DNA from: Methanohalophilus profundi
GTDB lineage: Archaea; Halobacteriota; Methanosarcinia; Methanosarcinales; Methanosarcinaceae
Direction: 5' to 3'
DNA: 64,000 nt
Assembly (NCBI RefSeq): GCF_004137855.1
Contig: NZ_QBKB01000002.1
Coordinates: 1,375,368-1,439,367 of the forward strand
Shown here: piece by piece, positions 29,609 through 39,210 of the stretch
How positions within the stretch are numbered: the first letter of the stretch is position 1
Layout of the letters: every line of letters begins with the position of its first letter
Program-made: the position numbers and the translations under genes
The notes under the pieces: generated by a model
Told to the model about the DNA's origin: nothing
Seen by the model: only the letters and a program-made list of their open reading frames with translations
Database searches by the model: none

Positions 29609-30433
29609 TTGAAGATCAACACTTATGCAGGAGCAGGCTTGCTTTTGATTGTCTTTATCGTTGTGGTGGCCGCAGTTGTCCTTTCCCCGGGGTGTGCGGA
29701 TGATGGTGGTACAGGTGTGAATGAAAGTGTGGATGCCCACACATTGAACAACGGTACGGAACTGTCCGGCCAGTGGGGCGGTAGCACAGTGAATGCTTCC
29801 ACCGGGGATTATTTCTCAGTACGCCTGGAGGAAAACCCCTCCACAGGATACCAGTGGAACCTGACAACCTTTGATGGAATCAAACTTGTGGAAGATGAAT
29901 TTGAACCACCGGCAGATGAGGATGTCGTGGGTGCAGCAGGTTTCCGTGTATGGACCTTCAGGATCATGGATGACGGAAAACAGCAGATTGATGCCATCTA
30001 CAAGCGTCCCTGGGAAAACGTCACGGGTGAGGAAGACACTTTCAGCCTGACACTGGAAGTTGAAGGAGAACCGGTTGACCCTGTACAAGGCGATGATGTT
30101 GAGTATATCTACGGCACAGCCAATGTGGATAACATAGAAATAATGGTCATGGAATCCTTCCCGGTCCAGGTCAGTGTCCAGGCCATCGGCTACCTGTCGG
30201 ATGGTTGCACCGTGATCGATGAGGCCAATATCACAACTGAAAGGACTGGCAACACATTCAATGTCCATATTCCGACCAAGCGCCCTAAGGATGCCATGTG
30301 TACCCAGGCCCTTGTGCCCTTCGAGATCAACGTACCCCTTGATGTCTATGGTCTGGAGAAGGGTAATTACACAGTGGATGTGAATGGTGTGCAGGATTCG
30401 TTTGAATTGCAGACGGATAATGTGCTTGAGTGA
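29609..30433 (+). CDS. Chagasin-like (I42) protease inhibitor lipoprotein
   Basis: A 274-residue exported protein. The N-terminal hydrophobic stretch (LLLIVFIVVVAAVVLSPGC) ends in a cysteine that may be lipidated. Residues about 50-150 form an I42 chagasin domain with the three inhibitor loops NPSTGYQW, GAAGFRVW and KRPW. That family inhibits cysteine proteases of the papain type. A second beta-rich domain (about 180-270) is of no family I recognise and has two Cys that could pair. The start is a TTG at 29609. It lies 77 bases downstream of the second permease and may have its own promoter. Confidence 0.8.
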   Translation: MKINTYAGAGLLLIVFIVVVAAVVLSPGCADDGGTGVNESVDAHTLNNGTELSGQWGGSTVNASTGDYFSVRLEENPSTGYQWNLTTFDGIKLVEDEFEPPADEDVVGAAGFRVWTFRIMDDGKQQIDAIYKRPWENVTGEEDTFSLTLEVEGEPVDPVQGDDVEYIYGTANVDNIEIMVMESFPVQVSVQAIGYLSDGCTVIDEANITTERTGNTFNVHIPTKRPKDAMCTQALVPFEINVPLDVYGLEKGNYTVDVNGVQDSFELQTDNVLE

Positions 30434-30522
30434 GGATGGGTGATCTGGGTGCCGAACTCATGTTGTGGAGTTTGGCATTATTTTTTTGTGGGTTTTTTGT
30501 GGAGTTCAAAAAAGTTCTTAAG

Positions 30523-30642
30523 CGCCGGGGTTGGGATTCGAACCCAAGCACCCCGTTAGGGGAAACAGGTCTCGAGCCTGCCGCGTTTGGACTCCGCGGC
30601 AACTTTGTAAGCCGTTGGATTAGTCCGCTCTGCCACCCCGGC
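30523..30642 (-). tRNA. tRNA-Ser(CGA) with a 33-nt intron in the D-loop
   Basis: The minus strand has the acceptor arm GCCGGGG/CCCCGGC, a T-arm TTGGG-TTCGAAT-CCCAA, a long variable arm (CCCC...GGGG) and an anticodon stem GCAGG/CCTGT with loop CTCGAGA. The anticodon CGA is serine. The D-arm does not close directly; extra sequence separates GGACTAA from CGCGG. GGACT and AGTCC form a five-pair helix with three-base bulges (AAT and AAA) on either side, the bulge-helix-bulge shape that splicing endonuclease cuts. Removing about 33 bases (30587-30619) leaves a normal D-arm and about 87 nt, the right size for a class II tRNA. Confidence 0.8.
30587..30619 (-). other. Non-canonical intron in tRNA-Ser(CGA)
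   Basis: The insert contains CC/GG and CGGC/GCCG pairs that make an inner stem with a loop, below the bulge-helix-bulge formed by GGACT/AGTCC. The exact cut points are ambiguous by one to two A. Archaeal introns usually sit one base after the anticodon; this one is in the D-arm. Confidence 0.7.
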
Positions 30643-30700
30643 ACAATGTGCTTGGCTTGAAGGAGTTTATGGCTTAAAAAGGTATCGAAGGGCGCAATTA

Positions 30701-31954
30701 TTAGAAATCAAAGAGGCTTTTCTGGTTCTTTGCCTCTGGTGTCGGGTCATCGGGATCGGCTTTATGGGAACTGGATTTTGTGTTTGCTTTCAAATTCTCG
30801 GGCAGCTCTATCCAGCCGTATTTGCCCCCTCCGCCAGGATGCAGGATCACGTCCTCATTCCTGAAGGCTTCGATGCTTCTCACAATCCGGGGGTCCACGA
30901 AATCCAGCTGTGGGATGTCGGCTTCCAGCAGCACCGCGGTCTCGCTGGCGAAACGCTCCACCAGGGCATTCCAGGCACTGCTCACACCCTTTGTATTGAT
31001 GCTTGCATGACCCAGGGCCATCATTATGATCTCTGCCAGGGGTATCAGGTGCAGGTAATCCGGACGGTGGGAAGGGTGTTTCGGGGTATCATAGTTGGCC
31101 AGTTCGTTCACCCGGTCTGCCACTCCTTTCTTGATCTGGCCACCACAAACCCGGCAATTCCAATCCAGGTTCATTGCTTCTTCCATTGGGTAATGCCGGT
31201 AACACCTGATACAGGCCGACTCGTTATACTTGCCTTCCTGCGGGAAGAAACCCACATTGAGCACACAGCCATACCCCTCTTTCCTCAGGATCGCCTTTTC
31301 CACACCTTCAAAGGACACTTCAGGAACCTCCAGGCGGTTGAATTCCCGGGCCAGTTTGTTGGACCAGGGAGAATGGGCATCGGAATTTGAAAGAAATGTC
31401 AAATCCTGCAGTTCTTCGATCCTGTCTGCATAATCACTGTCAGCGCTCAGGCCCAACTCCAGGAAAGCAATATTATCAGTCATATCCCCGTAGCAACTTT
31501 CCAGGCTGTCATGGTAGGCATACATGGCAGTCCAGGGGGTAAACGCATGACAGGGGCCGATGAGGGCTCCGACATCGGTTGCAATCTCTGCAATCTGGCC
31601 TCCGTCCAGTTTCAGTGTTGGCCTGCCGTCAACGGCGAGGTCTCCGTATCCGGCCACCTTTTGTGCCAGTTCTTCTGCTTTGGATATGGAGGGGACTAGC
31701 AGCAGATGGTGTACCCTGTTTTTGTCCTCAATTTCAGTTGTAAGAATAAAAGAAGTATCATCAATGGCGACCGTCTCGTCATCCTGTGCATATTCCTTGA
31801 TCTCACAAAGCCATCTGGGATGTATGCAATCTCCTGTTGCCACAAGATTGATTCCCTTTTTAGCGGCTTCCCGGGCCATTACAGGCAGTTCCATCTTTTG
31901 GGAACAGGCCATGGAATATTTGGAATGCAGGTGCAGGTCGGCATTGATCAACAT
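30701..31954 (-). CDS. Endonuclease Q (EndoQ), PHP-type
   Basis: EndoQ cuts 5' of deaminated bases (uracil, hypoxanthine) in DNA. The PHP metal site appears in ADLHLHSKYSMACSQ, TGDCIHPRW and LSNSDAHSPWSNKL. A zinc-binding domain follows (CIRCYRHY...CRVCGGQI). The C-terminus ends QKSLFDF, a PCNA-interaction peptide (QxxLxxF). The length of 417 is usual. It lies two bases downstream of the PAC2 gene. Confidence 0.9.
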   Translation of the reverse strand: MLINADLHLHSKYSMACSQKMELPVMAREAAKKGINLVATGDCIHPRWLCEIKEYAQDDETVAIDDTSFILTTEIEDKNRVHHLLLVPSISKAEELAQKVAGYGDLAVDGRPTLKLDGGQIAEIATDVGALIGPCHAFTPWTAMYAYHDSLESCYGDMTDNIAFLELGLSADSDYADRIEELQDLTFLSNSDAHSPWSNKLAREFNRLEVPEVSFEGVEKAILRKEGYGCVLNVGFFPQEGKYNESACIRCYRHYPMEEAMNLDWNCRVCGGQIKKGVADRVNELANYDTPKHPSHRPDYLHLIPLAEIIMMALGHASINTKGVSSAWNALVERFASETAVLLEADIPQLDFVDPRIVRSIEAFRNEDVILHPGGGGKYGWIELPENLKANTKSSSHKADPDDPTPEAKNQKSLFDF

Positions 31955-31956
31955 GC

Positions 31957-32736
31957 TTACCCGATATAACCCAGATCCTCATCCGTTGGTGTTTCAGGAA
32001 GCATCTGTTGCTGTTGTTGCTGCTGTTTGGCTTCTACGAGGTTGGCCACGATTTTTTCCATTTCCTTGGCACGTTCCTCAAGTTCACTGATATCAACCTC
32101 GATATCAAGTATACTGCTCAGCACAGCAAGCAGTGACTGGGCACTTTTCGGGTCAACGAGATATCCGGATGTGTATCCCATAAGGCATGCAGCATCAATA
32201 TCCCTAAACTTGCTCAGGCCAAGAAGAAGTCCAGAAGCTCCAACAATTCCGCCGTTGGGTTCTTTTTCCTTGAAGGTAACTCCGTGCTCTTTTAGGCTTT
32301 CTGTAAGGTCTTCCTGATTCACGGCACCCATAACTTCATCAACATGGTCCAGCTGTCCCGTTGGGAATCCTCCGAGAGTAAAGATTTTGGAAACTCCGTA
32401 CTCTTCGGCAATATCCAGGTACAGGTCACACAGCTCGTAATGCCCTTCTGAATTTGTACTTTGCTGGTCTCCTGCAAGCAGCAGGATATCCTTGCCATTT
32501 ACCTGAAATGTATAGAAAGCGTTACTTACAAGTCTCACAGTACTATTTTCATCCACAAGTACCTGAGGCGGGAATGAGGTGGAGTATATTTCCAGAAGTT
32601 TTTCTGCTTCGAATTGTTCGATGAGATGATCAACAACAAGTTTGCCTACATGTCCCACACCCGGCAGGCCGACAAGCAGGGTGGAATCCTGAATTTCAAT
32701 CTCAGTATTTTGACGCACGATTTTTGTATTCTGCAT
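31957..32736 (-). CDS. PAC2-family protein (proteasome assembly chaperone type)
   Basis: A 259-residue archaeal PAC2 protein. LLVGLPGVGHVGKLVVDHLI, TLGGFPTGQLDHVDEVMGA and GGIVGASGLLLGLS are characteristic. The family resembles eukaryotic proteasome assembly chaperones; the archaeal role is not settled. A run of seven glutamines near the C-terminus (32005-32025) precedes a short acidic tail. ATG 32736 gives the conserved start; an upstream TTG is less likely. nop10 ends next to it. Confidence 0.85.
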   Translation of the reverse strand: MQNTKIVRQNTEIEIQDSTLLVGLPGVGHVGKLVVDHLIEQFEAEKLLEIYSTSFPPQVLVDENSTVRLVSNAFYTFQVNGKDILLLAGDQQSTNSEGHYELCDLYLDIAEEYGVSKIFTLGGFPTGQLDHVDEVMGAVNQEDLTESLKEHGVTFKEKEPNGGIVGASGLLLGLSKFRDIDAACLMGYTSGYLVDPKSAQSLLAVLSSILDIEVDISELEERAKEMEKIVANLVEAKQQQQQQQMLPETPTDEDLGYIG

Positions 32737-32741
32737 TGGAA

Positions 32742-32897
32742 TCAATTCCTTTTGCTCAATCTGCGATATTTCCCGTATGGATCACGGGGAGAATAGCGTG
32801 CAGGCGAAGGTTTGATGGTCCTCTCCCCGCACTTGGGACACGTTTCCTGTAGGGTGTATTCCCCACAGGAAATGCATTTCAAAATCTTTTTACCCAA
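32742..32897 (-). CDS. nop10: H/ACA ribonucleoprotein protein Nop10
   Basis: A 51-residue protein of the pseudouridylation guide complex. It begins GKKILKCISCGEYTLQE and has two CxxC knuckles (CISC, CPKC) that bind zinc, followed by the basic linker RYSPRDPYGKYRRLSKRN. The start codon is TTG at 32897, seven bases after the aIF2alpha stop. It lies in the usual archaeal order aIF2alpha-nop10-PAC2. Confidence 0.93.
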   Translation of the reverse strand: MGKKILKCISCGEYTLQETCPKCGERTIKPSPARYSPRDPYGKYRRLSKRN

Positions 32898-32903
32898 TCG
32901 TCA

Positions 32904-33701
32904 TCACGCCTTGGCAGTTTCTGCATGCCTGTGGAAGGCACCTTCTCCGCCAAGATATTCTATTTTTTCGATGGCCTTTTCTGCAGATTCCTTCAGGACA
33001 GATTCTGCAACCTTATAATCGGGAGCTATTACCCTGATGCGATATCTGGGTGCACCTGTATATGTTATATCCAGACGGACATCTTCCATCTTCACTTCAC
33101 TGGCGGCCTTTAAGGCCTCCTTAATGATCTCGATTCCGTTCGGTGCAGTACTTGTAAGGTCTATATGTCCCGAAATCTCCACAAACGGCAGTTTGATATT
33201 ATCCTGTGCGAGTTTGACAATGATTTCAACAACTTTTTTATCTATCTTGAGGTTGCTGAAGGCATCTTCCCCGCGCATGGCAGCTTCTTCAAAGGCAGAA
33301 TATTTACTTCCGAATTCTGTGTCAAAAGAATCTTCTATTTCCTGAAGTTGCTGTTTGTCGAGTCTTGCTTCTTCTGCGACGAACTGTAGCCATTTCTCAG
33401 CCTTCTGTTCGTTCTTCCATTCCTGGATCTTTGCCCTTTTCTGATGCTCATTTACATCCTTGAGGGAAAGATCAATATGGCGACGTGAAGTATCTACTCT
33501 CAGGACCTTACAGACAATTTTCTGTCCTTCCCTGACGTAATCCCTCACATATTTGACCCATCCTGCCTTAATCTCAGATATATGGATGAATCCTTCTTTT
33601 CCGTCGTATTCCTCAAGAGTCGTGTAGGCGCCAAAGTCAGTGACATTTTTTACCGCACAGACTACAAAATCACCGACTTCAGGCCATTTGTTGTTGTCCA
33701 T
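32904..33701 (-). CDS. Translation initiation factor aIF2 subunit alpha
   Basis: A 265-residue protein with an N-terminal S1-type OB fold (GDFVVCAVKNVTDFGAYTTL, GFIHISEIKAGWV) and the conserved KVLRVDTSRRHIDLSLKDV. A helical middle domain follows, then a C-terminal alpha-beta domain that binds the gamma subunit. ATG 33701 is chosen because the conserved part begins NNKWPEVGDF there; a longer frame upstream is not supported. It sits 10 bases downstream of S27e, in the standard archaeal gene order. Confidence 0.95.
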   Translation of the reverse strand: MDNNKWPEVGDFVVCAVKNVTDFGAYTTLEEYDGKEGFIHISEIKAGWVKYVRDYVREGQKIVCKVLRVDTSRRHIDLSLKDVNEHQKRAKIQEWKNEQKAEKWLQFVAEEARLDKQQLQEIEDSFDTEFGSKYSAFEEAAMRGEDAFSNLKIDKKVVEIIVKLAQDNIKLPFVEISGHIDLTSTAPNGIEIIKEALKAASEVKMEDVRLDITYTGAPRYRIRVIAPDYKVAESVLKESAEKAIEKIEYLGGEGAFHRHAETAKA

Positions 33702-33711
33702 TAATATCCCT

Positions 33712-33888
33712 TTATTCGAGTACTTCCAGTATATGTGTTGTAATTGCAGATTTTCCGCCAGTTGGTTCTGCAAGGGTCCTGCCGCATACAAGACAGTTTA
33801 CTTTCTGGCTTGCACTGCCAAAAATAACCTGCTCATTGGAGCAATCATTGCATTTTACTTTCAAAAATCTGCTGTTTGGTTCGGCCAT
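33712..33888 (-). CDS. rps27e: Small ribosomal subunit protein S27e
   Basis: A 58-residue zinc-ribbon ribosomal protein. [19 protein letters not shown] and [17 protein letters not shown] contain its two CxxC knuckles. ATG 33888 has AGGAGTGAG upstream. L44e lies eight bases before it, and aIF2alpha follows; this order (L44e-S27e-aIF2alpha-nop10-PAC2) is common in archaea. Confidence 0.96.
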   Translation of the reverse strand: MAEPNSRFLKVKCNDCSNEQVIFGSASQKVNCLVCGRTLAEPTGGKSAITTHILEVLE

Positions 33889-33895
33889 TTTATGC

Positions 33896-34174
33896 TCACT
33901 CCTTGAAATCGAATTTCTTTGCACGGAAGCAGGGTCTCTGATGTGCCTTGTTGCACTTGCTGCAACGGTATCGCAGGGCAATCCTTTTTGTTGGTTTGTC
34001 ACCACTTGGGACCTTGGAGAACTTCCCACTGTTTCCTATACCAGTATGCCTTTTCTTCTGCCTTCTGATACGTGTGGTCATTGATTCCCTGCCCTTTTTA
34101 ACCTTTTCAGCAACATGTTCTGTATGGGTTTTGCAGTAAGGGCAGTATGTTCTGAACCTTTTTGGGATCTTCAT
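33896..34174 (-). CDS. rpl44e: Large ribosomal subunit protein L44e
   Basis: A 92-residue protein that binds near the E site. [20 protein letters not shown] contains the first CxxC and [20 protein letters not shown] the second, with a basic middle ([13 protein letters not shown]). ATG 34174 is preferred over a GTG three codons upstream because the family begins MKIPK and the ribosome site is better spaced. Confidence 0.96.
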   Translation of the reverse strand: MKIPKRFRTYCPYCKTHTEHVAEKVKKGRESMTTRIRRQKKRHTGIGNSGKFSKVPSGDKPTKRIALRYRCSKCNKAHQRPCFRAKKFDFKE

Positions 34175-34200
34175 TATCTTCACACCTTTAATGTTGATTT

Positions 34201-34869
34201 TTATTCCTGATTTATTGGATATGCAGCACCGCGTTTTACCAGTCCCTGAGCATTCATGGAAGGCAAAACCACAACGTCTTCTGCTGCAAGTGTATAATTG
34301 AGATTATCCATCGCTTTTATGGTAGGAAGGTCTTTCAATATTCGGACAACAAAGTATTCCTTACTTATATTGTTTTTGCCCGTTTCTTCCTCTGCAGGGA
34401 GTTCCTGCGAGATGGTCCCGTTTTCCTCTTCTTCATCAGATATTATAGTTTCTTTCGCAAACCCCTTGTCCTGTCTATCCTGAGGATTCATGATAGGTTC
34501 GAGCAATTCGGATCTTGCAACCTGGATTGCTGAAAGGGTGGCCTCAAAAACTTTGCGTTCGGATTCCAGGAGTTTGTCAAGGTCCTGTCTGGATGAGATA
34601 TTGGAAAATGCATTTGAGGTTGCTCTGGATGTTATTTTACGGATTCTCCTGATAAAGATCGTTTCCACATCATTGAGGGCACTTTGCATTTCGTCTTCTA
34701 GAATCTTTGATTCAACTGATCGTGGATTGTTGATTTTTTTGATTTCCTCTTCCAATTCCCTTATATATTCATCAACTTTTTCATAAAAATCGTAGGGAAG
34801 GGAATTTAAAGACGAGCTGTTTTCCTGACGGAGAATACTCTTTAGTTCAGTACGATCCATATTCAGCAA
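34201..34869 (-). CDS. GINS complex protein (Gins51/Gins15)
   Basis: A 222-residue protein of the replicative GINS complex, which couples MCM helicase to the primase and polymerase. The N-terminal helical A-domain begins [20 protein letters not shown] and includes [19 protein letters not shown], typical of archaeal Gins51. An acidic linker (DEEEENGTI) leads to the small C-terminal B-domain ([15 protein letters not shown]...AEDVVVLP). It overlaps the 3' end of priS by 23 bases, as is common for this pair. Confidence 0.87.
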   Translation of the reverse strand: MLNMDRTELKSILRQENSSSLNSLPYDFYEKVDEYIRELEEEIKKINNPRSVESKILEDEMQSALNDVETIFIRRIRKITSRATSNAFSNISSRQDLDKLLESERKVFEATLSAIQVARSELLEPIMNPQDRQDKGFAKETIISDEEEENGTISQELPAEEETGKNNISKEYFVVRILKDLPTIKAMDNLNYTLAAEDVVVLPSMNAQGLVKRGAAYPINQE

Positions 34870-36072
34870 CCCCTCTGCACATTAAATACACCGCTGCATA
34901 TTCGGGAAGTTCCTGTACTCCCTCTTCAACCCGGATATCCAGATCCATCATTTGTACTTCAAAAGGCTTTATGGCTTTTAACGTTACCGGCCTGTCCGAA
35001 AAAGCAACAGCATCCTGAAGTGGTTTGAAATCCTCCATGTCTTCCAGACTTAATGGAATAACCTTCATTCCGGAGCCGCCATGCAGGGAACCCGGTAATC
35101 GTATCAATCTCTTTATATCTGCGGTGACCGGTTCATCCACCTGTGCCGAACCTGCCAGTGTGACACGATGCTGGTCGATTGTATTATCAAAAAACCGGGC
35201 CATTATAGCTTTGAAATCCCTGATTTTCCCAAAATCCAGTCTTCCTCTGCGTATATCTTCCAGGGCTTTACTGTCTCTGGATATCCGGTTCATCTGTTGC
35301 TGTGTTTTTTTGCCGAATCCCTTTATATGCTTTATATCTGCAAATCGTTCTTTTTCTTCCTTTTGTCCTTCTTCTTCAAGATATGAGGCAATATACTCAG
35401 CAAGTCTTTTTCCCCATCCTGTATCGGGATTTTTGATGACATACTTGGAAAGTATCTCCGTTCGATCGTTGAAGGTTCGTGTGCCGGTTCCATGGTCTCC
35501 GATCATGAATTCTTTCTGGTAGAAATATTCAGATTTAATCCCCTTTCCTCCCACGTAATCCACAATTTCCCTTCTCTGGGACTTTCCAGATTCCATATAA
35601 GAGGATCAGTTATATGGAAGTGGTACCCCCTGCCACCCGAAAAGACGGCCTTTATATTATCTTCATCAAAACCAAAATCATCTACCAGAAAATCCAGCAG
35701 TCTCAGCGATTCTGTTTTAACCATTTCCAGCATTGCTGCATAGGAAGTAGGTGCATCCTGCAAGTGATCAGCATCCAGATCAAAAATAAGGTCTGCGCCC
35801 TTCCATTTTTTCTCTTTCATTGTAGGTGCATCGGGATAATCATAAAGGGCAACCGAGTGATACACATGGGCCGGTTGCATTGATACAAGATAATCTCTGA
35901 GTTCTCCTCCCGTACCGAATGCTTTATGCCTGTACATCATGGTTTCAGGCATGGAATCATACGATATGAATCCCCATTCACGTTTGGTCAGGGAATGGGG
36001 AACATGTATCTTTGCTTCCCTGTAATAATCATGGAACCTTGATTTGAGATAGCGTTTTGTTGATGTGTTCAT
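34847..36072 (-). CDS. priS: DNA primase small (catalytic) subunit PriS, frameshifted
   Basis: PriS makes primers for replication. The first frame (start 36072) has EWGFISYDSMPETMMYRHKA, the catalytic DLIFDLDADHL and FSGGRGYHFHI. It loses similarity after NLESP. The second frame begins with RREIVDYVGGKG and runs to 34847. One missing G in the run at 35578-35580 (plus strand) joins them, giving about 408 residues, normal for the family. The gene is essential, so a sequencing error is likely. ATG 36072 is preferred over one six codons upstream. Confidence 0.87.
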
Positions 36073-36161
36073 CTTCAGTGCCTTCTCCATCTCTAATTTT
36101 TATCGGGGATATTAATCTATTGCACAAAACTTTATAGCCCCTTCCCCAATTAGTACAGTTT

Positions 36162-38150
36162 ATGAAAGAAGAGATGACAAGTGCGGATGTGGCAGCACTG
36201 GCAACGGAACTTGGCACAGGGGAGAATTCTCTGGTCGATTCCAAGATAGGCAAGATTTATCAGCCTGGTGAGAGCCTTTTGCGTATCCACCTCTATATTT
36301 TTAAGAAAGGCAAGGCCAATCTTTTAATTGAAGCCGGAAGCAGGTTGCACCTTAGTGAATATATTCCTCCCAGCCCTAAAAACCCGCAATCCTTTCCTAT
36401 GCTTTTGCGTAAACATATAATGGGTGGACGTATAACTTATTTCAGGCAATATGATTTTGACCGTATTATTGAGATTGGTATAAATAGAGGGGACAATGAG
36501 ACCGTTCTTGTCATAGAGATATTTGGACAGGGCAACATAATATTGCTGGACTGCGATAGAAAAATCATTCTGCCTATGAACCCTGTTACATATAAGGGAA
36601 GACGTATCAGGAGTGGTGAGATCTACCAGTACCCTGAAGCGCAGTTGACACCTCTTGATGTGAATGAGGACCAGTTATGTGAAGTGTTTTCACATTCCGA
36701 TTCTGATGTAGTGCGGACCCTGGCAACACGTTTTAATCTGGGCGGCATCCTCTCAGAAGAAGTCTGTCTGCGAAGTGGTATCGACAAAACCCTTCCTGCT
36801 TCGGAGGTAAATCCGCAGGTCGCCTCTAAATTGATTGAAGCAATAGGTGTCCTTTTCTCCCCTCTGGAAAAGGGGCAGTTGAACCCCTGCACTGTCAGCA
36901 AACCGGATTCAAAAGAAACATTTGATGTAGTGCCCTTTGATCTTGAAAAATATTCAGATTTTGAAAAGAATTACTATGATTCATTCAATAAGGCACTGGA
37001 TGATTTCTTTGGCAAAAGAGCTGCAAAATCCCTGGAACAAAAAAAGGAAGCCACTGTGAAAGAAAAAACAGAAGATGTTTTCCAGCGCAGGCTCAAACAA
37101 CAAGAGGGTGCCATTAAGAAATTTGAGAAAGATATAGAGAAAAACACCTCCATTGCCGAGAAGATATATGAACACTATCAGGACATTGAGCAATTACTGC
37201 AAACACTGCTTGATGCCCGTGAAAAAGATTATTCCTGGAAAGAAATCCAGTCAATAATCTCGGATGCAAAGGATGAATTGCCTGCGGCTAAAAAGATAGT
37301 AAATATCGATGGTTCACAGGGTCTTGTACTGCTGGACCTTGACGGCAAGAAGGTGAATATTGATGTACGGCTGACAGTCCCCCAGAATGCCATGCGCTAT
37401 TATGAGAAAGCCAAGAAACTGGAAAAGAAGCGTAAAGGGGCCCTTGCTGCAATAGAAGATACGAAAAAGGCAATGCAAAAGAAAAAAGCTGCACCTAAAA
37501 AGCATTTCAAGGTAGTGCACAAGAAACACTGGTATGAACGTTTCAGATGGTTCTTTTCTTCAGATGGTTTCCTTGTGGTAGGTGGCAGGGATGCCACAAC
37601 CAATGAGGAACTTGTAAAGAAGTACATGGAAAAAAGGGATCTCGTATTCCATACTCAGGCACCAGGTGCCCCGATTACGGTTGTCAAGACAGAGGGAAAG
37701 GACATTCCTGAAACAACCTTGCAGGAAGCAGCGGAGTTTGTGGTTTCATTTTCAAGTATCTGGAAGGGTGGACAGTTTAGCGGGGATTGCTACTGGATCT
37801 ATCCCGAACAGGTCACAAAGACGCCGGAATCCGGGGAGTACCTCAAGAAAGGTTCCTTTATAATCCGTGGTGAGCGTAATTATTACCGGGATGTGCCTGT
37901 CAGGGCTGCGGTGGGCCTGGAACTCAAACCCGAGACCCGGGCAATCGGCGGTCCTGTCTCGGCTGTGAAAGCGCGGGGTGAACATGTGGTAGAACTGACA
38001 CCCGGCAAATTCAACCAGAACGATATAGCAAAGAAAATATACCGTATATATGTAGAAAAGTTAAAGGATGTACATTTTGTAAAACAGATAGCATCCCCTG
38101 ACAAGATTGCCAATGTACTGCCCCCGGGCGAATCAGATATCAAAAAGTGA
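36162..38150 (+). CDS. rqcH: Ribosome rescue factor RqcH (NFACT family)
   Basis: A 662-residue NFACT protein, the archaeal relative of RqcH/NEMF that works on stalled large subunits. It opens MTSADVAALATELG (NFACT-N) and has a fibronectin-binding-type region. A long coiled coil lies over about residues 295-450. It is followed by NFACT-R with WYERFRWFFSSDGFLVVGG and FHTQAPGAPITVVK. Pelota follows eight bases downstream. Both are ribosome-rescue factors, so the pair is functionally coherent. Confidence 0.92.
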   Translation: MKEEMTSADVAALATELGTGENSLVDSKIGKIYQPGESLLRIHLYIFKKGKANLLIEAGSRLHLSEYIPPSPKNPQSFPMLLRKHIMGGRITYFRQYDFDRIIEIGINRGDNETVLVIEIFGQGNIILLDCDRKIILPMNPVTYKGRRIRSGEIYQYPEAQLTPLDVNEDQLCEVFSHSDSDVVRTLATRFNLGGILSEEVCLRSGIDKTLPASEVNPQVASKLIEAIGVLFSPLEKGQLNPCTVSKPDSKETFDVVPFDLEKYSDFEKNYYDSFNKALDDFFGKRAAKSLEQKKEATVKEKTEDVFQRRLKQQEGAIKKFEKDIEKNTSIAEKIYEHYQDIEQLLQTLLDAREKDYSWKEIQSIISDAKDELPAAKKIVNIDGSQGLVLLDLDGKKVNIDVRLTVPQNAMRYYEKAKKLEKKRKGALAAIEDTKKAMQKKKAAPKKHFKVVHKKHWYERFRWFFSSDGFLVVGGRDATTNEELVKKYMEKRDLVFHTQAPGAPITVVKTEGKDIPETTLQEAAEFVVSFSSIWKGGQFSGDCYWIYPEQVTKTPESGEYLKKGSFIIRGERNYYRDVPVRAAVGLELKPETRAIGGPVSAVKARGEHVVELTPGKFNQNDIAKKIYRIYVEKLKDVHFVKQIASPDKIANVLPPGESDIKK

Positions 38151-38161
38151 ATCGTGATTGT

Positions 38162-39210
38162 ATGAGAGTTACCAAAAAAACCTGAAAGGAAATGAAGGGG
38201 AGATCACCGTAGTACCGGAGACCCTGGATGACCTCTGGCATCTTAAGTACATAATCGAGAAAGGTGATCTTGTATTTGCCTTGACCAAACGCAAATCCGA
38301 TTCTGCAAACGATAAGATACGCCCTGAAAAAACCGAGAAGAAGACTGTGCGGCTTGGTATCAGGGTCGAAAACCTGGAATTCCATAAGTTTTCCAACCGT
38401 CTCAGGATTCATGGTCCAATTGAGCACGGAATGGATGCCGGTTCTTATCATACCCTGAATGTCGAGGACGGGGTTGATATTTCCATAATAAAGCGCTGGA
38501 AAAAAGACCAGATTGAAAGGATCAATGAGGCAGAGGCATCCTCGAAAAAACCGGGCGTAATAATTGTTGCAGTCGAGGAAGGGGATGCCGACATCGGGCT
38601 TGTGCGCCACTATGGTGTAGAATCCTATGCCCATATATGCCAGTCTTCGGGTAAAGGGGAAGGCACTTTAAGAGAGGTCTTTTTCAATGAGATTCTTGAC
38701 AAGCTTAAATATGTGGTTTCAGATTCTCAGTCTGTCGTGGTTGCAGGACCCGGCTTTACCAAGGATGATTTTCTCAAATATGTTGAATCAAATGACCCTG
38801 AGCTTGCGGCAGGTATCATCGTGGAGGACACTTCTTCGATAGGCACATCTGGTTTCCAGGAAGTGCTGCGTAGAGGTGCGGTTGATAGGATTATGGAGCA
38901 ATCACGTATAGCCCGGGAAGCATCTCTCATGGAGTCCCTGCTAAAGGAAATAGCTATGGATGGCAAAGTTGTCTATGGAGTGGAGGAAGTTAAGCGGGCC
39001 AACAATTACGGTTCGATTGAAACGCTTCTCATTTCCGATGAATTCCTGCTGCATGAACGGGAGAAAGGCGAAGGTGGAGGAATTGACTCTTTCATTAGGA
39101 ATGTGGAGTATTCCCAGGGAAAGCTTGTGGTTTTCAGTACAGAGTTTGAACCCGGGCAAAAACTGGAAGCGCTTGGTGGAATTGCCGCACTCCTGAGATT
39201 TAAGGTGTGA
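38162..39210 (+). CDS. pelA: Pelota mRNA surveillance factor, frameshifted near its start
   Basis: Pelota, with aABCE1, splits ribosomes stalled on mRNA. The natural start is ATG 38162. It reads MRVTKK and would run into NLKGNEGEITVVPETLDDLW if the run of seven A at 38174-38180 had eight. With seven, TGA follows directly. The rest is typical: VEEGDADIGLVRHYGVESYA in the middle domain, and VYGVEEVKRANNYGSIETLLIS in the eRF1-like C-domain. The repaired length is about 349. RqcH is directly upstream, and the stop overlaps nothing. Confidence 0.9.

Noticed and set aside
30523-30642. tRNA-Leu
   Set aside because: The long variable arm allows Leu or Ser, but the anticodon is CGA and the GCCGGGGTGGCAGAG start is typical of serine tRNA.
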